DNA of 64,000 nt from Hyphomicrobiales bacterium (GTDB lineage: Bacteria; Pseudomonadota; Alphaproteobacteria; Rhizobiales; Rhizobiaceae), in the NCBI GenBank assembly GCA_900473915.1, contig UCNG01000020.1, forward strand, positions 250,439-314,438, read 5' to 3'. A program made the translations under genes and the position numbers. The notes beneath the pieces are model-generated. The model saw only the letters and a list, made by a program, of their open reading frames with translations. It was not told where the DNA came from and searched no databases. The stretch's first letter is position 1. Every line of letters starts with the position of its first letter. Below are positions 25,254 to 38,294 of this stretch, one piece after another.

Positions 25254-26282
25254 ATGAAGATATCGAGATTTTCGCTCACTCTGGCGGCATTGGTGGCAGC
25301 CGTTTCGCTGGCCGGAACGGTCGGGCAAAGCTTTGCCGACCAGACGCTTCTCAACGTGTCCTATGATCCGACGCGTGAACTCTACAAGGATTACAACGCC
25401 GCCTTTGCCGCCCACTGGAAGGCGGAAACCGGCGAAACCGTCACCATTCGCGCCTCCCATGGCGGGTCGGGCAAGCAGGCGCGTTCGGTGATCGACGGCA
25501 TCAAGGCCGATGTGGTCACGCTGGCGCTAGAAAGCGATATCGACGCCATTGCCGCGCTGTCGGGCAAGATCGACAAGGACTGGCGCAAGCGCCTGCCCAA
25601 TAATTCCGCCCCCTATACCTCCACCATCGTTTTCCTCGTGCGCAAGGGCAATCCCAAGGGCATCAAGGATTGGGGCGATCTGGTGAAGGATGGCGTCGAG
25701 GTCATCACGCCGAACCCGAAGACGTCCGGCGGCGCGCGCTGGAACTACCTCGCCGCATGGGCCTGGGCCCACAAGCAATACGGCGGCGACGAGCAGAAGA
25801 TCAAGGATTACATCGGCGAGCTGTTCCGTCATGTGCCGGTGCTGGACACGGGCGCACGCGGCGCGACGACCACTTTCGTGCAGCGTCAGCTGGGCGATGT
25901 GCTGCTTGCCTGGGAAAACGAAGCCTATCTTTCGGTCGCGGAATTTGGCGAGGACGCCTTCGACATCGTCGTTCCGCCGCAGTCGATCCTGGCCGAGCCG
26001 CCGGTCGCGGTCGTGGACAAGAATGCCGAGGAAAACGGCACCACCAAGCTGGCGCAGGCCTATCTCGAATATCTTTATTCGCCGGAAGGACAGGCCCTTG
26101 CCGCCAAGCACTTCTACCGTCCGTCCAAGCCTGATGTCATTCCCGCCGACAAGCAGCGCAAGTTTCCCGACTTGACGCTGGTGACGATCGATGATCCCAT
26201 TTTCGGCGGATGGGCCAAGGCGCAGCCCTATCATTTCGGCGATGGAGGAACCTTCGACCAGCTCTACAAGCCCGGCAAATAA
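25254..26282 (+). CDS. Sulfate ABC transporter substrate-binding protein
   Basis: 342 aa. GGAGG at 25244-25248 lies within an upstream in-frame ATG's codons and serves the ATG at 25254, which also begins a perfect signal peptide (cleavage near SFA-DQ). The mature part follows the Sbp/CysP pattern: [17 protein letters not shown] at the start, [14 protein letters not shown] in the anion site, and [16 protein letters not shown]. It delivers sulfate (or thiosulfate) to the CysTWA importer encoded just downstream. Whether it is Sbp or CysP cannot be told here. Confidence 0.93.
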   Translation: MKISRFSLTLAALVAAVSLAGTVGQSFADQTLLNVSYDPTRELYKDYNAAFAAHWKAETGETVTIRASHGGSGKQARSVIDGIKADVVTLALESDIDAIAALSGKIDKDWRKRLPNNSAPYTSTIVFLVRKGNPKGIKDWGDLVKDGVEVITPNPKTSGGARWNYLAAWAWAHKQYGGDEQKIKDYIGELFRHVPVLDTGARGATTTFVQRQLGDVLLAWENEAYLSVAEFGEDAFDIVVPPQSILAEPPVAVVDKNAEENGTTKLAQAYLEYLYSPEGQALAAKHFYRPSKPDVIPADKQRKFPDLTLVTIDDPIFGGWAKAQPYHFGDGGTFDQLYKPGK

Positions 26283-26305
26283 ATAAAGAGGGAACAAACC
26301 AGCGC

Positions 26306-27172
26306 ATGACTTCGCTCCCTGCACGGGCCAGAGCAGGGTCGCACTTTCGAAGGCCGAGCGTCATTCCCGGTTTCGGGCTGACGTTCGGCTTCAGTGTTGC
26401 CTATCTGACCCTTCTCATACTCATTCCGCTTGCGGCATTGGTGCTGCGTTCCTCCGAAGTCGGTCTTTTCGGCTTCTGGCGTCTCATCACCGACGAGCGC
26501 ACATTGAAAGCCCTTGAAACGAGCTTCGGCACCGCCTTCATCGCGGCGCTGGTAAATGTCGTCTTCGGCGTCATCCTCGCCTGGGTTCTGGTGCGCTATC
26601 GCTTTCCGGGGCGCCGCTTTGTCGATGCCATCGTCGATATTCCGTTCGCGCTGCCAACGGCGGTGGCCGGTATCGCGCTTGCCGCGATATACGCGCCGAA
26701 TGGCTGGGTCGGCAGCCTGCTGGCACCCTTGGGCATCCGGGTTGCGTTCTCGCGGGTGGGCATCGTTATCGCGCTGATCTTCATCGGCCTGCCCTTCGTG
26801 GTGCGCACGGTGCAGCCGATCATGGAGGAAATCAGCCGCGAGGTCGAAGAGGCAGCGGCAACGCTTGGCGCTTCGCGCTTCCAGACGATCTGGCGGGTGC
26901 TGCTGCCAAGCCTGCAACCGGCGATCCTTACCGGCTTCGCGCTCGCCTTCGCGCGCGGCGTCGGCGAATATGGCTCGGTCATCTTCATCGCGGGCAACAC
27001 GCCCTATGTCTCGGAAATCGCCCCGCTTCTGATCGTCATCAAGCTTGAGGAATATGATTATGCCGGGGCGACAGCACTTGCCACGGTGATGCTGGCGCTT
27101 TCCTTCGCCATGCTGCTTTTCATCAATCTCATCCAGTCGTGGACACGGAGGAAATATGGTCATGGCGAATGA
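26306..27172 (+). CDS. cysT: Sulfate ABC transporter permease CysT
   Basis: A 288-aa inner-membrane permease with six TMs and the EAA loop ([28 protein letters not shown]) for contact with CysA. The longer open frame begins inside the binding-protein gene; the ATG at 26306 has AGAGGGA upstream. It starts 23 bases after the binding protein and overlaps cysW by 17 bases. Confidence 0.93.
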   Translation: MTSLPARARAGSHFRRPSVIPGFGLTFGFSVAYLTLLILIPLAALVLRSSEVGLFGFWRLITDERTLKALETSFGTAFIAALVNVVFGVILAWVLVRYRFPGRRFVDAIVDIPFALPTAVAGIALAAIYAPNGWVGSLLAPLGIRVAFSRVGIVIALIFIGLPFVVRTVQPIMEEISREVEEAAATLGASRFQTIWRVLLPSLQPAILTGFALAFARGVGEYGSVIFIAGNTPYVSEIAPLLIVIKLEEYDYAGATALATVMLALSFAMLLFINLIQSWTRRKYGHGE

Positions 27173-28040
27173 ACCTGCCGCTTCCTCCTCACGCGAAGGC
27201 CGAAGCGCCGTCACCGAAAGTCTGCCGACGCGCATCACGTTGATCGCTCTGGCGCTGGCTTTTCTGGCGCTTTTCCTCATCCTGCCGGTCATCGCGGTCT
27301 TCGTGGAAGCCTTCCGCAAGGGCGCGGGTGAATATCTGGCGGCGCTGGTCGAGCCGGACGCCTGGGCCGCGATAAAGCTGACCCTCCTGGTTACAGCCAT
27401 TGCCGTGCCGCTCAATCTGGTGTTCGGCATTGCGGCGGCGTGGGCTATCGCCAAGTTCGAATTCAAGGGCAAGGCGTTGCTGACGACGCTGATCGACCTG
27501 CCTTTTTCCGTGTCGCCGGTCATTTCCGGCCTTGTTTTCGTGCTGCTGTTCTCAAGTCACAGCCTGCTCGGTCCGTGGCTGTCGCGGCATGGGATCGAGA
27601 TATTGTTCGCCGTTCCGGGCATAGTGCTGGCGACCGTGTTCGTCACATTTCCCTTCGTTGCGCGTGAACTGATCCCGCTGATGCAGGAACAGGGAACCGG
27701 CGACGAGGAGGCGGCGATTTCGCTCGGCGCCAATGGCTGGCAGACCTTCCGCTATGTGACGCTGCCCAACATCAAATGGGGGCTGCTCTATGGCGTTCTG
27801 CTCTGCAATGCGCGTGCAATGGGCGAATTCGGCGCCGTTTCCGTCGTCTCTGGACATATTCGCGGCCTCACCAATACGATGCCGCTGCATGTGGAAATTC
27901 TCTACAACGAATATAATTTCGTCGGCGCATTCGCGGTGGCGTCGCTCCTGGCATTTCTGGCGCTGCTGACGCTCGCCATCAAGACGGCGCTGGAATTGCG
28001 CTATGGCGATGAACTGGCCGGTAGCGGCAACGGGCACTAA
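27156..28040 (+). CDS. cysW: Sulfate ABC transporter permease CysW
   Basis: A 294-aa second permease of the heterodimeric channel, with six TMs and an EAA loop ([21 protein letters not shown]). The stretch [18 protein letters not shown] is typical of CysW. GGAGG at 27147-27151 could serve the ATG at 27156 or, with better spacing, the one at 27162. It overlaps the end of cysT. Confidence 0.93.
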   Translation: MVMANEPAASSSREGRSAVTESLPTRITLIALALAFLALFLILPVIAVFVEAFRKGAGEYLAALVEPDAWAAIKLTLLVTAIAVPLNLVFGIAAAWAIAKFEFKGKALLTTLIDLPFSVSPVISGLVFVLLFSSHSLLGPWLSRHGIEILFAVPGIVLATVFVTFPFVARELIPLMQEQGTGDEEAAISLGANGWQTFRYVTLPNIKWGLLYGVLLCNARAMGEFGAVSVVSGHIRGLTNTMPLHVEILYNEYNFVGAFAVASLLAFLALLTLAIKTALELRYGDELAGSGNGH

Positions 28041-28086
28041 CATTTGAAGAAGCATGGCCGCATGGCGGCAGGGGAAAGGATTGGGA

Positions 28087-29139
28087 ATGGAAGTTCGTGT
28101 TGCCGGTGTGCGTAAGGAGTTCGCTCGCTTCCCGGCGTTGCATAATGTTTCGCTGGATATTCGTTCCGGCGAGCTGATCGCTTTGCTCGGGCCTTCCGGC
28201 TCAGGCAAGACCACGCTTTTGCGCCTCATTGCCGGGCTGGAAACCCCGACTGAAGGCACCATCTTTTTCGGTGACGAGGACGCATCGCAGAAGAGCGTGC
28301 AGGAACGCAATGTCGGTTTCGTCTTCCAGCATTATGCGCTGTTTCGCCATATGACGGTTGCGGACAATATCGGCTTCGGCCTCAAGGTTCGCCCGAGCGC
28401 GACGCGCCCGTCGAGTGAGGCCATTCGCAGCCGCGCGCTGGAGCTGCTCGATCTCGTGCAGTTGCAGGGGCTGGAAAAGCGCTATCCGGCGCAGCTTTCC
28501 GGCGGCCAGCGCCAGCGCGTGGCGCTCGCCCGCGCCATGGCCATCGAACCGAAAGTCCTGCTTCTCGACGAACCGTTCGGCGCGCTCGATGCGCTGGTGC
28601 GCAAGGAACTGCGCCGCTGGCTGCGCGAGATCCACGACAAGACCGGCCATACGACCGTTTTCGTGACCCATGATCAGGACGAGGCGCTGGAGCTTGCCGA
28701 CCGCGTGGTGGTGATGAGTCAGGGCCGTATCGAGCAGGTCGGCACACCGGACGAAGTCTATGACAATCCGAATTCCCCCGGCGTCTACGGCTTTATCGGC
28801 GAATCGAGCACGCTTCCGGTGCGGGTGGAAAAGGGCGAGGTCTGGCTGGTGGACCGCAATATCGGCCTGACCGCTGAGGGCGTGGCGGACGGGGATGCGC
28901 AGCTCTTCTTCCGTCCGCACGATGTCGAATTGCTGGACGGTTGCGGCGGCTGCATCGCTGGCACGGTGGTGGCAAGCCGCCGTTCGGGCGGCAAGCGGCG
29001 CGTCGAACTGGAAGTCGGCGGCGCACGCGAGCGGGTTGAGATCGAAATTCCAGCCGAACATCCTGCCGCGGAAAAGAGCCGCATCGCTTTTCGTCCGCGT
29101 TACTGGAAGCTTTTTCCGGCGGAGGACACCGGTTCCTGA
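28087..29139 (+). CDS. cysA: Sulfate/thiosulfate import ATP-binding protein CysA
   Basis: 350 aa from ATG 28087 (AAAGGA upstream); an extra 11-codon upstream extension lacks a site. The ATPase domain has GPSGSGKTT (35-43), [14 protein letters not shown] and [11 protein letters not shown]. The C-terminal third is a TOBE-type regulatory domain ([11 protein letters not shown]). It closes the four-gene sulfate import operon, ending in a strong terminator. Confidence 0.94.
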   Translation: MEVRVAGVRKEFARFPALHNVSLDIRSGELIALLGPSGSGKTTLLRLIAGLETPTEGTIFFGDEDASQKSVQERNVGFVFQHYALFRHMTVADNIGFGLKVRPSATRPSSEAIRSRALELLDLVQLQGLEKRYPAQLSGGQRQRVALARAMAIEPKVLLLDEPFGALDALVRKELRRWLREIHDKTGHTTVFVTHDQDEALELADRVVVMSQGRIEQVGTPDEVYDNPNSPGVYGFIGESSTLPVRVEKGEVWLVDRNIGLTAEGVADGDAQLFFRPHDVELLDGCGGCIAGTVVASRRSGGKRRVELEVGGARERVEIEIPAEHPAAEKSRIAFRPRYWKLFPAEDTGS

Positions 29140-29169
29140 TCGTCACTTTGCGGTGAACCAAAACGCAAG

Positions 29170-29215
29170 GCCCGGCAGACAGGCGGTGATTCCCGCGCAT
29201 CTGCCGGGCTTTTTT
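29170..29215 (+). terminator. Terminator of the sulfate import operon
   Basis: GCCCGGCAGA (29170-29179) pairs with TCTGCCGGGC (29200-29209) and is followed by six T. Confidence 0.92.
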
Positions 29216-29535
29216 CTATCGGCGGGCACGAGCCGTGCGGCGCTGAAATTTTGCAAGGCGTTACCTGCGGTAGTATTATTTTTATTTTCAATATGTTAGG
29301 GTTGCAGGGAATGGGGAATTTCATAACGCAAAATTAATGGGCGGAAAGAATTGTGCGTTGCGATTTAAACGGTTTGAATATCAGCACATTGCGCCGTCGC
29401 ATTTTGGCCAAATGCGCTCGACATTCAGGGAACCGATCACGGATACTGCCGTTTCCCTGAAATGAAAATTCGGACTAATGTCAGTATCCACCCGCCGCAG
29501 ATAACTCATTTCCTTCGGAAAGGCTGTTAAGGCAG
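29216..29535 (+). promoter_or_regulatory. cgs upstream region with two inverted repeats
   Basis: 320 bases that are AT-richer than their surroundings. They contain the near-palindrome CGCATTTTGGCCAAATGCG (29398-29416, one extra T) and a second inverted repeat TTCAGGGAA (29424-29432)/TTCCCTGAA (29453-29461). Both are within 140 bases of the cgs start. They are candidates for a regulator site and a leader hairpin. Confidence 0.5.
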
Positions 29536-32500
29536 ATGCCGGAATTGTCTTCTTCGCTCTCCAGATCAACCTCTACCGAGAATAAATCGCCGATGCAGAA
29601 ACCTTCGATGGAACCCGAATCCAGCGAACACCGTGCGTCGGTCGGGATTCCGCCCGAGCAGCCATCTCCCATCCGGGCCTTATACAAGACCGAGGAAGAA
29701 CTTGGCGCGCTTGCCGCTGCCGTGGCGCGGGGCGAAGACATTCCGCTGCCAGGCTATATTGCCTTCCCGTTCGATCAGCGCCTGTCTGAAAACGGCAAGC
29801 TGATCCTGCACGCCTATCGCGCTTCCGATGCGGCGTCGCGCGCGGGCGAAACCATCACGCCAGCCGCGCAATGGCTGCTCGACAACCATTACCAGATCGA
29901 CAAGAACGTGCAGCAGGCCCGCCGCGATCTGCCGCGCCGCTTCATCCGCCAATTGCCGCTCTACAAGGCTGCGACCGGGCACTATGAAGGCATGCCGCGC
30001 ATTTTCGCGCTGGCCTGGCTCTATGTCGCCCATACGGACAGCAATTTTTCGCTGAAGACCCTGACGGCCATCGTCAAGGGTTTCCAGACCGTCGAACCGC
30101 TCAAGATCGGTGAATTGTGGGCGCTGCCTTCCGCGGTGCGCTATTTCCTGATCGAGAATGCGCGGCGTCTGGCGCTGCGCGTCGACCGCGCGCGCATCAT
30201 GCGCAATCTCGCCAATACCGCCGCCGACCGCATTGTGGTTGCAGCCGATGGCACTGAGCTGGATTCGGTCCTGGCGCAATATGCCGATGCCGCCCGCGAC
30301 AGCACCTTCGCGACCCATCTTCTTTATCGCCTGCGCTCCGCCTCCACCGACACAACGGCTGCTGCAAGCTGGCTGGAACGGATACTGGAACAGGAAGGCA
30401 GCAACCCCGAAGACGCCATCGTCGAGGAACATGCCCGCCAGTCCACCGGCGGCGTGACGATGGGCAACGTGATCCGTTCGCTCAAGTCCATTGACGATGT
30501 AGACTGGGAAACCTGGTTCGAAACCGTCAACGAGGTCGATGCGATCCTGCGCGACCACAGCGATTTCGAGCTTCTGGATTTCCGCTCCCGCAACGCCTAT
30601 CGCGTCACCATCGAAAAGCTCGCCCGCTATTCGGACATGAGCGAAATCGATATCACATGGGCGGCGCTCAAGCTGGCCGAGGACGGCCACCGCGCCGAAA
30701 AGGCCGGGCACCCGGAAGCTGAGGGCAAGGGCGCCATCGCCTATTACCTCTCCGGCGAAGGCCGCAGGGAATTGGAAAAAGTCTGCGGCTATCACGCGCC
30801 TTTCGGCGTCAAGGCGCTGCGTTTCTATCGCGGGCTTGGCCTCTGGGGCCTGTTCATTCCCACGGCGATCTTCACGATCCTGATTCTCACTCTCGTCAAT
30901 TACTGCATGATCCGCGCCGGTCTTTCGACCGATCTGCGCACGCTGTTCACGCTGCTGGCGCTCTTCCCGGCGATGGATGCGTCCTATTCGCTGTTCAATG
31001 CGCTGGTGCCGTGGTTCGTGCAACCGACACGGCTCATCGGTTTTGAATATAAGGAAGGCCTGCCGGAAGAGGCGCGCACGCTGGTCGCGGTGCCGACCTT
31101 CATCACCTCGCGTGATTCCATCGACGAGCAGATCCGCAATCTCGAAGTGCACTATCTCACCAATCCGCGTGGTGAAATCTATTTCGCGCTGGTCAGCGAC
31201 TGGACCGATGCGAAGCACGAGATCACGCCTGCGGATATGGAAATCTACGAATATGCGCGGGAGGAAATCGCCAAGCTCAACGAGCATTATACCGGCGACG
31301 ACCAGCCGCGCTTTTTCCTTCTGCACCGCCGCCGCCTGTTCAACGAGAAGCAGAATTGCTGGATGGGCTGGGAGCGCAAGCGCGGCAAGCTGCATGAGCT
31401 GAACCTGCTCTTGCGCGGCGATCAGGATACCAGCTTCTTCCCCGCCGACGAGCGCCTGCCGAAGGAAATCAAATATGTGATGACGCTGGACGCCGATACG
31501 CGTCTGACGCCGGAATCCGTCACGCATCTGGCTGGCAAGCTCAGCCATCCGCTGAACCGCCCGATCATCGACGAAAAGACCGGCAAGGTCATCCGCGGCT
31601 ACGGCATTCTCCAGCCGCGCGTCACGCCTTCGCTCACCACCGGCGACGAGGCGTCGTTCCTGCAGCGCGTCTTCTCGGTCAATCGCGGTATCGATCCTTA
31701 CGTCTTTGCCGTATCCGACACCTATCAGGACCTGCTCGGCGAAGGCACCTTCACCGGCAAGGGCCTTTACGACATCGATGCTTTCGAGGCCGCGCTGAAG
31801 GGCCGCGTGCCGGAAAACACGCTGCTCAGCCACGACCTTCTCGAAGGCGGCTATGCCCGCGCCGCTCTCGTCAGCGACGTCGAGGTGGTCGAGGATTATC
31901 CGACCGGCTACAATGTCGACGTGTCGCGCCACCATCGCTGGGCGCGCGGCGACTGGCAGCTTCTGCCGTGGCTATTCTCCACCAATGCCGGTGTCAGCGC
32001 CATCACGCGCTGGAAGATGGTCGACAATCTGCGCCGCTCGCTCAATCCGATCCTGTGGCTGATTGCAGCCGTTGTCGGCTGGAGCGTGCTGCCAATCGGG
32101 CCCGCTGCCGTATGGCAGGGCTTCCTCATCCTTTCCATGTTCGTGGCGCCCACCTTCGGGATTGTCACCAATCTCATTCCGCGTAACATGGACTATTCGC
32201 TGAAAGGCCATGCGCAGTCGGTGCTGACCGACATTGCGCTTGGCACGGCGGATGTGGCGCTGCGCACCACCTTCATCGCCCATTCGGCGTTCCTGATGGC
32301 GGACGCCATTGCGCGCACCGTCTATCGCCTGTTCGTCTCGCACCGCAATCTTCTGGAATGGCGCACGGCGGCGCAGGCGAGAACCTCGCCCGATACGCTG
32401 CTGTTCTATTTCCAGCTCATGTGGCCGGCCATGGCCATTGCGGGACTGGCGATCTTCGTCCCGCTTGCCGCTGAAAGCCATGCCGCGCTGATCGCGGCAC

Positions 32501-35500
32501 CTTTCGCTGTCATCTGGTTTGCCTCGCCGCTGATCGCCTGGCTGGTCAGCCGGTCGGCCAAGCCGCAGGACACGCTGGAAGTGCTTTCTTCCGACAAGTC
32601 CGACCTGCGCCGCTATGCGCGCCGGACCTGGCGTTACTTTGCCGATTTCGCCAACGAGGAAAACAACCATCTGCCGCCGGACAATTTCCAGGAAGACCCG
32701 GCGCCGATCGTTGCGCAGCGCACATCGCCGACCAATATCGGTGTCTATCTCCTGTCGGTTGTTGCCGCCCGCGATTTCGGCTGGATCGGCTTCGGCGAAA
32801 CGCTGGATCGCGTCGAGGCGACGGTCACGACGCTCGAAAAGATGGAGAAATATCAGGGCCATCTCTATAACTGGTACGAGACCAACACGCTGACGCCGAT
32901 GCGTCCGCTTTATGTCTCGGCGGTGGATAGCGGCAATCTTGCCGGCCATCTGGTCACGCTCTCCTCGGCCATGGAAGAATGGGCGGAAGCGCCGTCCGTC
33001 TATATGCAGGGCGACCTCGACGGCATTCTCGATGTCAACGACATCCTTGAAGAGACAATCGCGAAAATCCCGGACGACCGCCGGATTCTGCGTCCTCTGC
33101 GCCGCCGCCTGGAAGAGCGGATCGCCAACTTCCGCCGCGCCGTGCTGTCCATCAAGGACGAGCCGGAAACGGCGTCCTTCCGCACTATCAACCTGTCGCT
33201 TTTCGCGACCGACATCGTCCGACTGATGGACGAACTCGACGGCGAGATTGAAACCCCGGCAAGCGCCGAAGCCGTGGAATGGGCGCGCATTCTGGTCGAT
33301 ACCTGCAAGGCGCATACGGACGATTCCATCGGCGAACACGACACGGACGCGCTGCGGGAGCGCCTGCGCGATCTCGCAACCCGTTCGCGCCAGCTGGCAT
33401 TCGACATGCAGTTCGGCTTCCTGGAACGGAAAGAACGTCGCCTGCTTTCCATCGGTTTCCGCGTGCAGGAAAACGAACTGGACGAAAGCTGCTACGATCT
33501 TCTCGCATCGGAAGCGCGCCTGGCGAGCCTGTTTGCCATCGCCAAGGGCGATGTGCCGGTCGAGCATTGGTTCAAGCTTGGCCGTCTTCTGGTGCCGGTG
33601 GGCTGGAAGGGCGCTCTGCTCTCCTGGTCCGGCTCGATGTTCGAATATCTGATGCCGCCGCTGGTCATGTCCGAGCCGCTCGGTTCTCTGCTCGACCAGA
33701 CCAACAAGCTCGTGGTGCAGCGCCAGATCGACTATGCGACCTCGCGCGGCCTGCCATGGGGTATTTCGGAAGCGGCGTTCAATGCGCGCGACGCGCATAT
33801 GAACTACCAGTATTCGAATTTCGGCGTGCCGAACCTCGGCCTGCAGCGCGGCCTGTCGCGCAACGCCGTCATCGCCCCCTATGCGAGCCTGCTTGCCGCG
33901 CAATATCAGCCTGCCGCAGCCGTCGCCAACCTCAAGCGCCTTGCCAAGCTCGGTGCGCTTGGACGCTACGGCTTCCACGATTCGGTGGACTTCACCCCGT
34001 CGCGTGTCCGCGAAGGCGAAACCTGTGCGGTCGTGAAGAACTACTATGCCCACCATCATGGCATGTCGATCATCGCGGTCAACAACGTGATCTTCGAAGG
34101 CCGGATGCGCGAGCGCTTCCACTCCGATCCGGTGATCGAGGCTGCCGAACTGCTGCTGCAGGAAAAGGCGCCGCGCGAAATCCCGATGATCTACGCCAAG
34201 ACGGAAAACCCGATGCGCGTGGATTCCGGCGGTTTCGACGACGCGCCGATGCGGATCGTCGACAAGCCGTTCAAGGCGCCGCGCACCACGCATATGATGT
34301 CGAACGGGCAATATGCGCTGATGGTGACGGCCAATGGCTCGGGCTACAGCCGCTGGCACAATTGGGACATCACCCGCTTCCACGCCGATGCGTCGGAAGA
34401 CCTTCAGGGCACGTTCCTGTTCCTGCGCGACATGGAAAGCGGCTACTGGTGGTCGGCAACCGGCGAGCCGGTCCGCAACCCGGAAGAGGAAACCAAGACA
34501 GTCTTCACCGAGGACAAGGCGGAATTCTACAAGACCGCCGGTGATATCAAGACCGTCATGGAAGTCATCGTGTCGTCGGAATCCGATGGTGAGGGCCGCA
34601 GGCTCGACATCATCAACACGTCGGCCCGCGACCGCATGATCGAGGTCACTTCCTATGCGGAACTGGTGCTGACCGACAGCGACAGCGACGCCGCCCATCC
34701 GGCCTTCGCCAAGATGTTCGTGGAAACCGAAATCTCCGATAACGGTTCGACCATCTATGCCAAGCGCCGCAAGCGCGGGCCGTCCGACCCCGATATTCAT
34801 GTCGCGCATTTCGTGACCGATCTTTCCGGCTCGATCCGCGAGACGGAAGTCGAAACCGACCGCCGTGCCTTTGTCGGGCGCGGCCGCAGCCTGCGCGATG
34901 CGGCTGCCTTCGATCCGGGCGCCAAGTTCACCGGCAGTCAGGGCTGCGTGCTCGACCCGATTGCTTCGGTGCGCACGCGCGTCCGCGTTCCGGCGCATAA
35001 AAAGGTGAGCCTCGTTTTCTGGACCTTCGCAGGCGGCAGCCGCGATGCGGTGGAACACGCCGTGGCGCTGCATCGCCATCCGGAAACCTTCGCCCGCGAA
35101 TATTCCCTGTCGTGGACCAGTTCGCAGGTGCAGCTCTACCATATCGGCATCAAGCCGGCGGAAGCTGCCGATTACCAGAAGGTCGCCGCCTATCTGCTTT
35201 ATCCGGAGCGGACATTGCGTCAGCCGCCGGAAACCATCGCCAGCGGCCTTGGCAAGCAGTCGGACCTCTGGCCGATGTCGATTTCGGGCGATTATCCGAT
35301 CTTCGCGCTGCGCATCGACAACGAAGCCGATCTCGACGTGTTGCGCGGTGTGCTGCGCGCGCAGGAATACTGGCGCTCGAAGGGCCTGACCGTCGATGTC
35401 GTTGCGGTCAACGAGCGTGCTTTCTCCTATGCGCAGGATACACAGCGCGCCATCGACTGGATCGTCGAAGGGTTCCGCGCCCGTGGCGGTGGCCAGCCGC

Positions 35501-38202
35501 ACATCTTCGCGGTGCGCCGCGACCAGATGAGCGACGAAAGCTACAACACGTTGCTGGCTTCGGCCCGCATCGTCATGCACGCACAGAACGGCTCGCTGGC
35601 CGAGCAGTTGCGCCGCAGCGAGGAAATCATTGTCGATCTGGCTGCGCGCGACGCCAAGACCGCGATTGGCGGTCAGGCTTCGGCACAGATGTCCGCTCAG
35701 GGGCTGGGCGCTGCCGGTCTCGCGCCTGTCGCCATCGAGCGTGGGACGGAAGAACGCCGTCCTGTGGTCAAGCCTGCGGTGAACCGTCCGGCTCCGTCGG
35801 GCGACGATCTCCGCTTCTGGAACGGCTATGGCGGCTTTGCCGAGGATGGCTCTTATGTGGTGCGCATCAACAATCGCACCACCACGCCGCATCCGTGGAT
35901 CAATGTGATTGCCAATCCGAATTTCGGTTTCCATGTCTCGGCGGAAGGTTCGGCCTTCACCTGGGCAGGCAACAGCCGCGATTATCAGCTCACCCCATGG
36001 GCGAACGATCCGGTCACGAACCGTCCGGGCGAGGCGATCTATATCCTCGATCGTGAAACGGGCCGCACCTTTGCGCCAACCGCAAGCGTGCTGCGCGACG
36101 AGGCGGTGACTTACGAAGCGCGCCATGGCCACGGCTATTCGAACTTCGGGGCACAGCATGGCGAACTGGCGCTTGACCTGACCCACATCGTGGATGCGGA
36201 CAAGCCGGTGCGTCTTTCGCGCCTGACCATCACCAACAAGGGGCGCTCCAAGCGCAAGCTGCGCGTCTATGGTTATGTGGAATGGGTGCTGGGCAATGCC
36301 CGCTCCAAGAACGTGCCTTTCATCGTGCCGTCGCAGGATGAGGAACTGGGCGCGCTCTTTGCAGGCAATCCGTATCATCCCGACAAGTCCGGGCAGATCG
36401 CCTTCTTTGCGGCAACCGAGAAGCCGCAATCCGTGACTGCCGACCGCAGCGAGTTCATCGGTACCACCGGTTCGGTGGACAGGCCTGAGGTCGTGCTGGC
36501 TGGCAAGGCGCTTTCGGGCACGGTCGAAGCAGGCCGCGACCCTTGTGCTGCGCTTGCCCTCGATATTGAAGTCGGCCCCGGTGAAGCGCGTGAGGTCGTC
36601 TTCCTGCTCGGCAATGCCGCGGACCAGAAGCAGGCAAAGACGCTGATCGCCGAGACCCGCAAGGTGTCGTTCAGCGACAGGCTTGCCGCTGCAAGGCAAC
36701 AGTGGGAAAGCCTGTTCGACCGCGTTCAGGTGAAAACACCCGATCCGGCTTTCGACCTTCTGGTCAATGGCTGGCTGCCTTATCAGGCGATTGCCTGCCG
36801 TATCTGGGCGCGTGCCGCCTTCTATCAGGCAAGCGGTGCGTTCGGCTTCCGCGACCAGTTGCAGGACACGCTGTCGCTGCTGCTCATCGATCCGACGCTT
36901 GCCCGCGCGCAGATCCTCAATGCCGCATCGCGCCAGTTCCCGGAAGGCGATGTGCAGCATTGGTGGTTGCCTGCCACGGGCGCAGGCGTCCGCACGCTGA
37001 TCTCGGACGATGTCGTCTGGCTCGGCTATGGTACGTCGCTCTATGTCGAGACGACGGGCGACCGCGCCATCCTCGACGAAAAGCTGCCGTTCCTCGAAGG
37101 GCGCAAGCTTGAGGAGGGTGAACACGACGCCTTCTATGAGCCCGAAATCTCAAAGGACACGGCAAGCCTCTACGAGCATTGCGCCCTGGCGCTTGATCTC
37201 GCGGTGACGCGGACCGGCAAGCACGGCCTGCCGCTGATCCTTGGCGGCGACTGGAACGACGGCATGAATCTGGTCGGCGTGAAGGGCGAGGGCGAGAGCG
37301 TGTGGCTCGGCTGGTTCCTCGCCTATACGCTCGGCAGGTTCATCCCGATTGCCGAAGCGCGCAAGGACAAGAAGCGCGTCGACATCTGGAAAGCCCATCT
37401 GGAAAGCCTGACGGCGGCGCTCGACCGCGACGGCTGGGACGGTGAATGGTATCGCCGCGGCTTCTACGACAACGGCGCGCCGCTTGGCTCGAAGGACAGC
37501 GACGAGTGCCAGATCGATGCCATCGCCCAGTCATGGAGCGTGCTGTCGGGCGTTGCCGATCCGAAGCGCGCCGAGCAGGCCATGGCCTCGCTCGAAAAGT
37601 ACCTGCTGGATGAGGAGGGCGAATTGCTGCGCCTCTTCACGCCGCCTTTCGACAGAACCGTGCAGGAGCCGGGTTACATCAAAGGCTATCCGCCCGGTGT
37701 CCGCGAGAATGGCGGCCAGTATACCCACGGTGCGACCTGGGCTATTCTGGCGCTGGCTCGCATGGGCAAGATGGCGGAAGCATGGAAGCTGTTCTCGCTC
37801 ATCAGCCCGGTCAGCCATGGCCGCAACCCGGATATCTATCGCGTCGAGCCTTATGTGATCGCAGCCGACATTTATTCCGTCGAGCCGCGTCGCGGACAGG
37901 GCGGCTGGACCTGGTATACCGGCTCGGCCGGCTGGTTCTATCGCGTGGCGACGGAGGGCATCCTCGGCGTCACCAAGCGCGGTGACCGCCTGCATCTCGA
38001 TCCGGCCTTGCCGCCGGAATGGGACGGCTATGAAGCGGAACTCCGCTTCGGCGAAGCCCTCTACCGCGTCAAGGTCGTGGCCGGTGGGAAGGATAAGGTG
38101 ATCAAGCTCAATGGCCGTAAGGTCGGCAAGCCGGAAGAGGGTGTGCCCATCAAGCCGGACGGCGAACACGAAATCATCGTGGAGCTTCCCAAACAGAAGT
38201 GA
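29536..38202 (+). CDS. cgs: Cyclic beta-1,2-glucan synthase
   Basis: A giant inner-membrane protein (up to 2888 aa; internal ATGs at codons 20 and 25 would give about 2864-2869 aa, near the length reported for Brucella Cgs). It initiates, elongates and cyclises periplasmic cyclic beta-1,2-glucan from UDP-glucose, a virulence factor in Brucella. The order is an N-terminal cytosolic region, TMs near residues 435-490, and a GT84 glycosyltransferase domain with DxD (D652, D654) and RWARGDWQ (801-808). Further TMs follow at about 820-1020, then a long middle region. The C-terminal GH94 glucan-phosphorylase-like region controls chain length and has the GDWND box at 2571-2575. The frame is intact. 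pncB follows after a terminator. Confidence 0.97.
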   Translation: MPELSSSLSRSTSTENKSPMQKPSMEPESSEHRASVGIPPEQPSPIRALYKTEEELGALAAAVARGEDIPLPGYIAFPFDQRLSENGKLILHAYRASDAASRAGETITPAAQWLLDNHYQIDKNVQQARRDLPRRFIRQLPLYKAATGHYEGMPRIFALAWLYVAHTDSNFSLKTLTAIVKGFQTVEPLKIGELWALPSAVRYFLIENARRLALRVDRARIMRNLANTAADRIVVAADGTELDSVLAQYADAARDSTFATHLLYRLRSASTDTTAAASWLERILEQEGSNPEDAIVEEHARQSTGGVTMGNVIRSLKSIDDVDWETWFETVNEVDAILRDHSDFELLDFRSRNAYRVTIEKLARYSDMSEIDITWAALKLAEDGHRAEKAGHPEAEGKGAIAYYLSGEGRRELEKVCGYHAPFGVKALRFYRGLGLWGLFIPTAIFTILILTLVNYCMIRAGLSTDLRTLFTLLALFPAMDASYSLFNALVPWFVQPTRLIGFEYKEGLPEEARTLVAVPTFITSRDSIDEQIRNLEVHYLTNPRGEIYFALVSDWTDAKHEITPADMEIYEYAREEIAKLNEHYTGDDQPRFFLLHRRRLFNEKQNCWMGWERKRGKLHELNLLLRGDQDTSFFPADERLPKEIKYVMTLDADTRLTPESVTHLAGKLSHPLNRPIIDEKTGKVIRGYGILQPRVTPSLTTGDEASFLQRVFSVNRGIDPYVFAVSDTYQDLLGEGTFTGKGLYDIDAFEAALKGRVPENTLLSHDLLEGGYARAALVSDVEVVEDYPTGYNVDVSRHHRWARGDWQLLPWLFSTNAGVSAITRWKMVDNLRRSLNPILWLIAAVVGWSVLPIGPAAVWQGFLILSMFVAPTFGIVTNLIPRNMDYSLKGHAQSVLTDIALGTADVALRTTFIAHSAFLMADAIARTVYRLFVSHRNLLEWRTAAQARTSPDTLLFYFQLMWPAMAIAGLAIFVPLAAESHAALIAAPFAVIWFASPLIAWLVSRSAKPQDTLEVLSSDKSDLRRYARRTWRYFADFANEENNHLPPDNFQEDPAPIVAQRTSPTNIGVYLLSVVAARDFGWIGFGETLDRVEATVTTLEKMEKYQGHLYNWYETNTLTPMRPLYVSAVDSGNLAGHLVTLSSAMEEWAEAPSVYMQGDLDGILDVNDILEETIAKIPDDRRILRPLRRRLEERIANFRRAVLSIKDEPETASFRTINLSLFATDIVRLMDELDGEIETPASAEAVEWARILVDTCKAHTDDSIGEHDTDALRERLRDLATRSRQLAFDMQFGFLERKERRLLSIGFRVQENELDESCYDLLASEARLASLFAIAKGDVPVEHWFKLGRLLVPVGWKGALLSWSGSMFEYLMPPLVMSEPLGSLLDQTNKLVVQRQIDYATSRGLPWGISEAAFNARDAHMNYQYSNFGVPNLGLQRGLSRNAVIAPYASLLAAQYQPAAAVANLKRLAKLGALGRYGFHDSVDFTPSRVREGETCAVVKNYYAHHHGMSIIAVNNVIFEGRMRERFHSDPVIEAAELLLQEKAPREIPMIYAKTENPMRVDSGGFDDAPMRIVDKPFKAPRTTHMMSNGQYALMVTANGSGYSRWHNWDITRFHADASEDLQGTFLFLRDMESGYWWSATGEPVRNPEEETKTVFTEDKAEFYKTAGDIKTVMEVIVSSESDGEGRRLDIINTSARDRMIEVTSYAELVLTDSDSDAAHPAFAKMFVETEISDNGSTIYAKRRKRGPSDPDIHVAHFVTDLSGSIRETEVETDRRAFVGRGRSLRDAAAFDPGAKFTGSQGCVLDPIASVRTRVRVPAHKKVSLVFWTFAGGSRDAVEHAVALHRHPETFAREYSLSWTSSQVQLYHIGIKPAEAADYQKVAAYLLYPERTLRQPPETIASGLGKQSDLWPMSISGDYPIFALRIDNEADLDVLRGVLRAQEYWRSKGLTVDVVAVNERAFSYAQDTQRAIDWIVEGFRARGGGQPHIFAVRRDQMSDESYNTLLASARIVMHAQNGSLAEQLRRSEEIIVDLAARDAKTAIGGQASAQMSAQGLGAAGLAPVAIERGTEERRPVVKPAVNRPAPSGDDLRFWNGYGGFAEDGSYVVRINNRTTTPHPWINVIANPNFGFHVSAEGSAFTWAGNSRDYQLTPWANDPVTNRPGEAIYILDRETGRTFAPTASVLRDEAVTYEARHGHGYSNFGAQHGELALDLTHIVDADKPVRLSRLTITNKGRSKRKLRVYGYVEWVLGNARSKNVPFIVPSQDEELGALFAGNPYHPDKSGQIAFFAATEKPQSVTADRSEFIGTTGSVDRPEVVLAGKALSGTVEAGRDPCAALALDIEVGPGEAREVVFLLGNAADQKQAKTLIAETRKVSFSDRLAAARQQWESLFDRVQVKTPDPAFDLLVNGWLPYQAIACRIWARAAFYQASGAFGFRDQLQDTLSLLLIDPTLARAQILNAASRQFPEGDVQHWWLPATGAGVRTLISDDVVWLGYGTSLYVETTGDRAILDEKLPFLEGRKLEEGEHDAFYEPEISKDTASLYEHCALALDLAVTRTGKHGLPLILGGDWNDGMNLVGVKGEGESVWLGWFLAYTLGRFIPIAEARKDKKRVDIWKAHLESLTAALDRDGWDGEWYRRGFYDNGAPLGSKDSDECQIDAIAQSWSVLSGVADPKRAEQAMASLEKYLLDEEGELLRLFTPPFDRTVQEPGYIKGYPPGVRENGGQYTHGATWAILALARMGKMAEAWKLFSLISPVSHGRNPDIYRVEPYVIAADIYSVEPRRGQGGWTWYTGSAGWFYRVATEGILGVTKRGDRLHLDPALPPEWDGYEAELRFGEALYRVKVVAGGKDKVIKLNGRKVGKPEEGVPIKPDGEHEIIVELPKQK

Positions 38203-38209
38203 ACCGATT

Positions 38210-38241
38210 AGAAAGGCGGGTGAAAACCCGCCTTTCTTTTT
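38210..38241 (+). terminator. Terminator of cgs
   Basis: AGAAAGGCGGGT pairs with ACCCGCCTTTCT around GAAA and is followed by a T-run, 8 bases after the stop codon. Confidence 0.93.
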
Positions 38242-38294
38242 GCTGCCAAGCATTTGGTTTGGTTGAAGCATATGATCATGCAATGGAGGCCGTC

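Noticed and set aside
31972-37125. A 1717-codon open frame antisense to cgs
   Set aside because: It mirrors the GC-rich codon pattern of cgs, has no ribosome site and low-complexity His/Arg-rich content. Cgs itself is fully recognisable.
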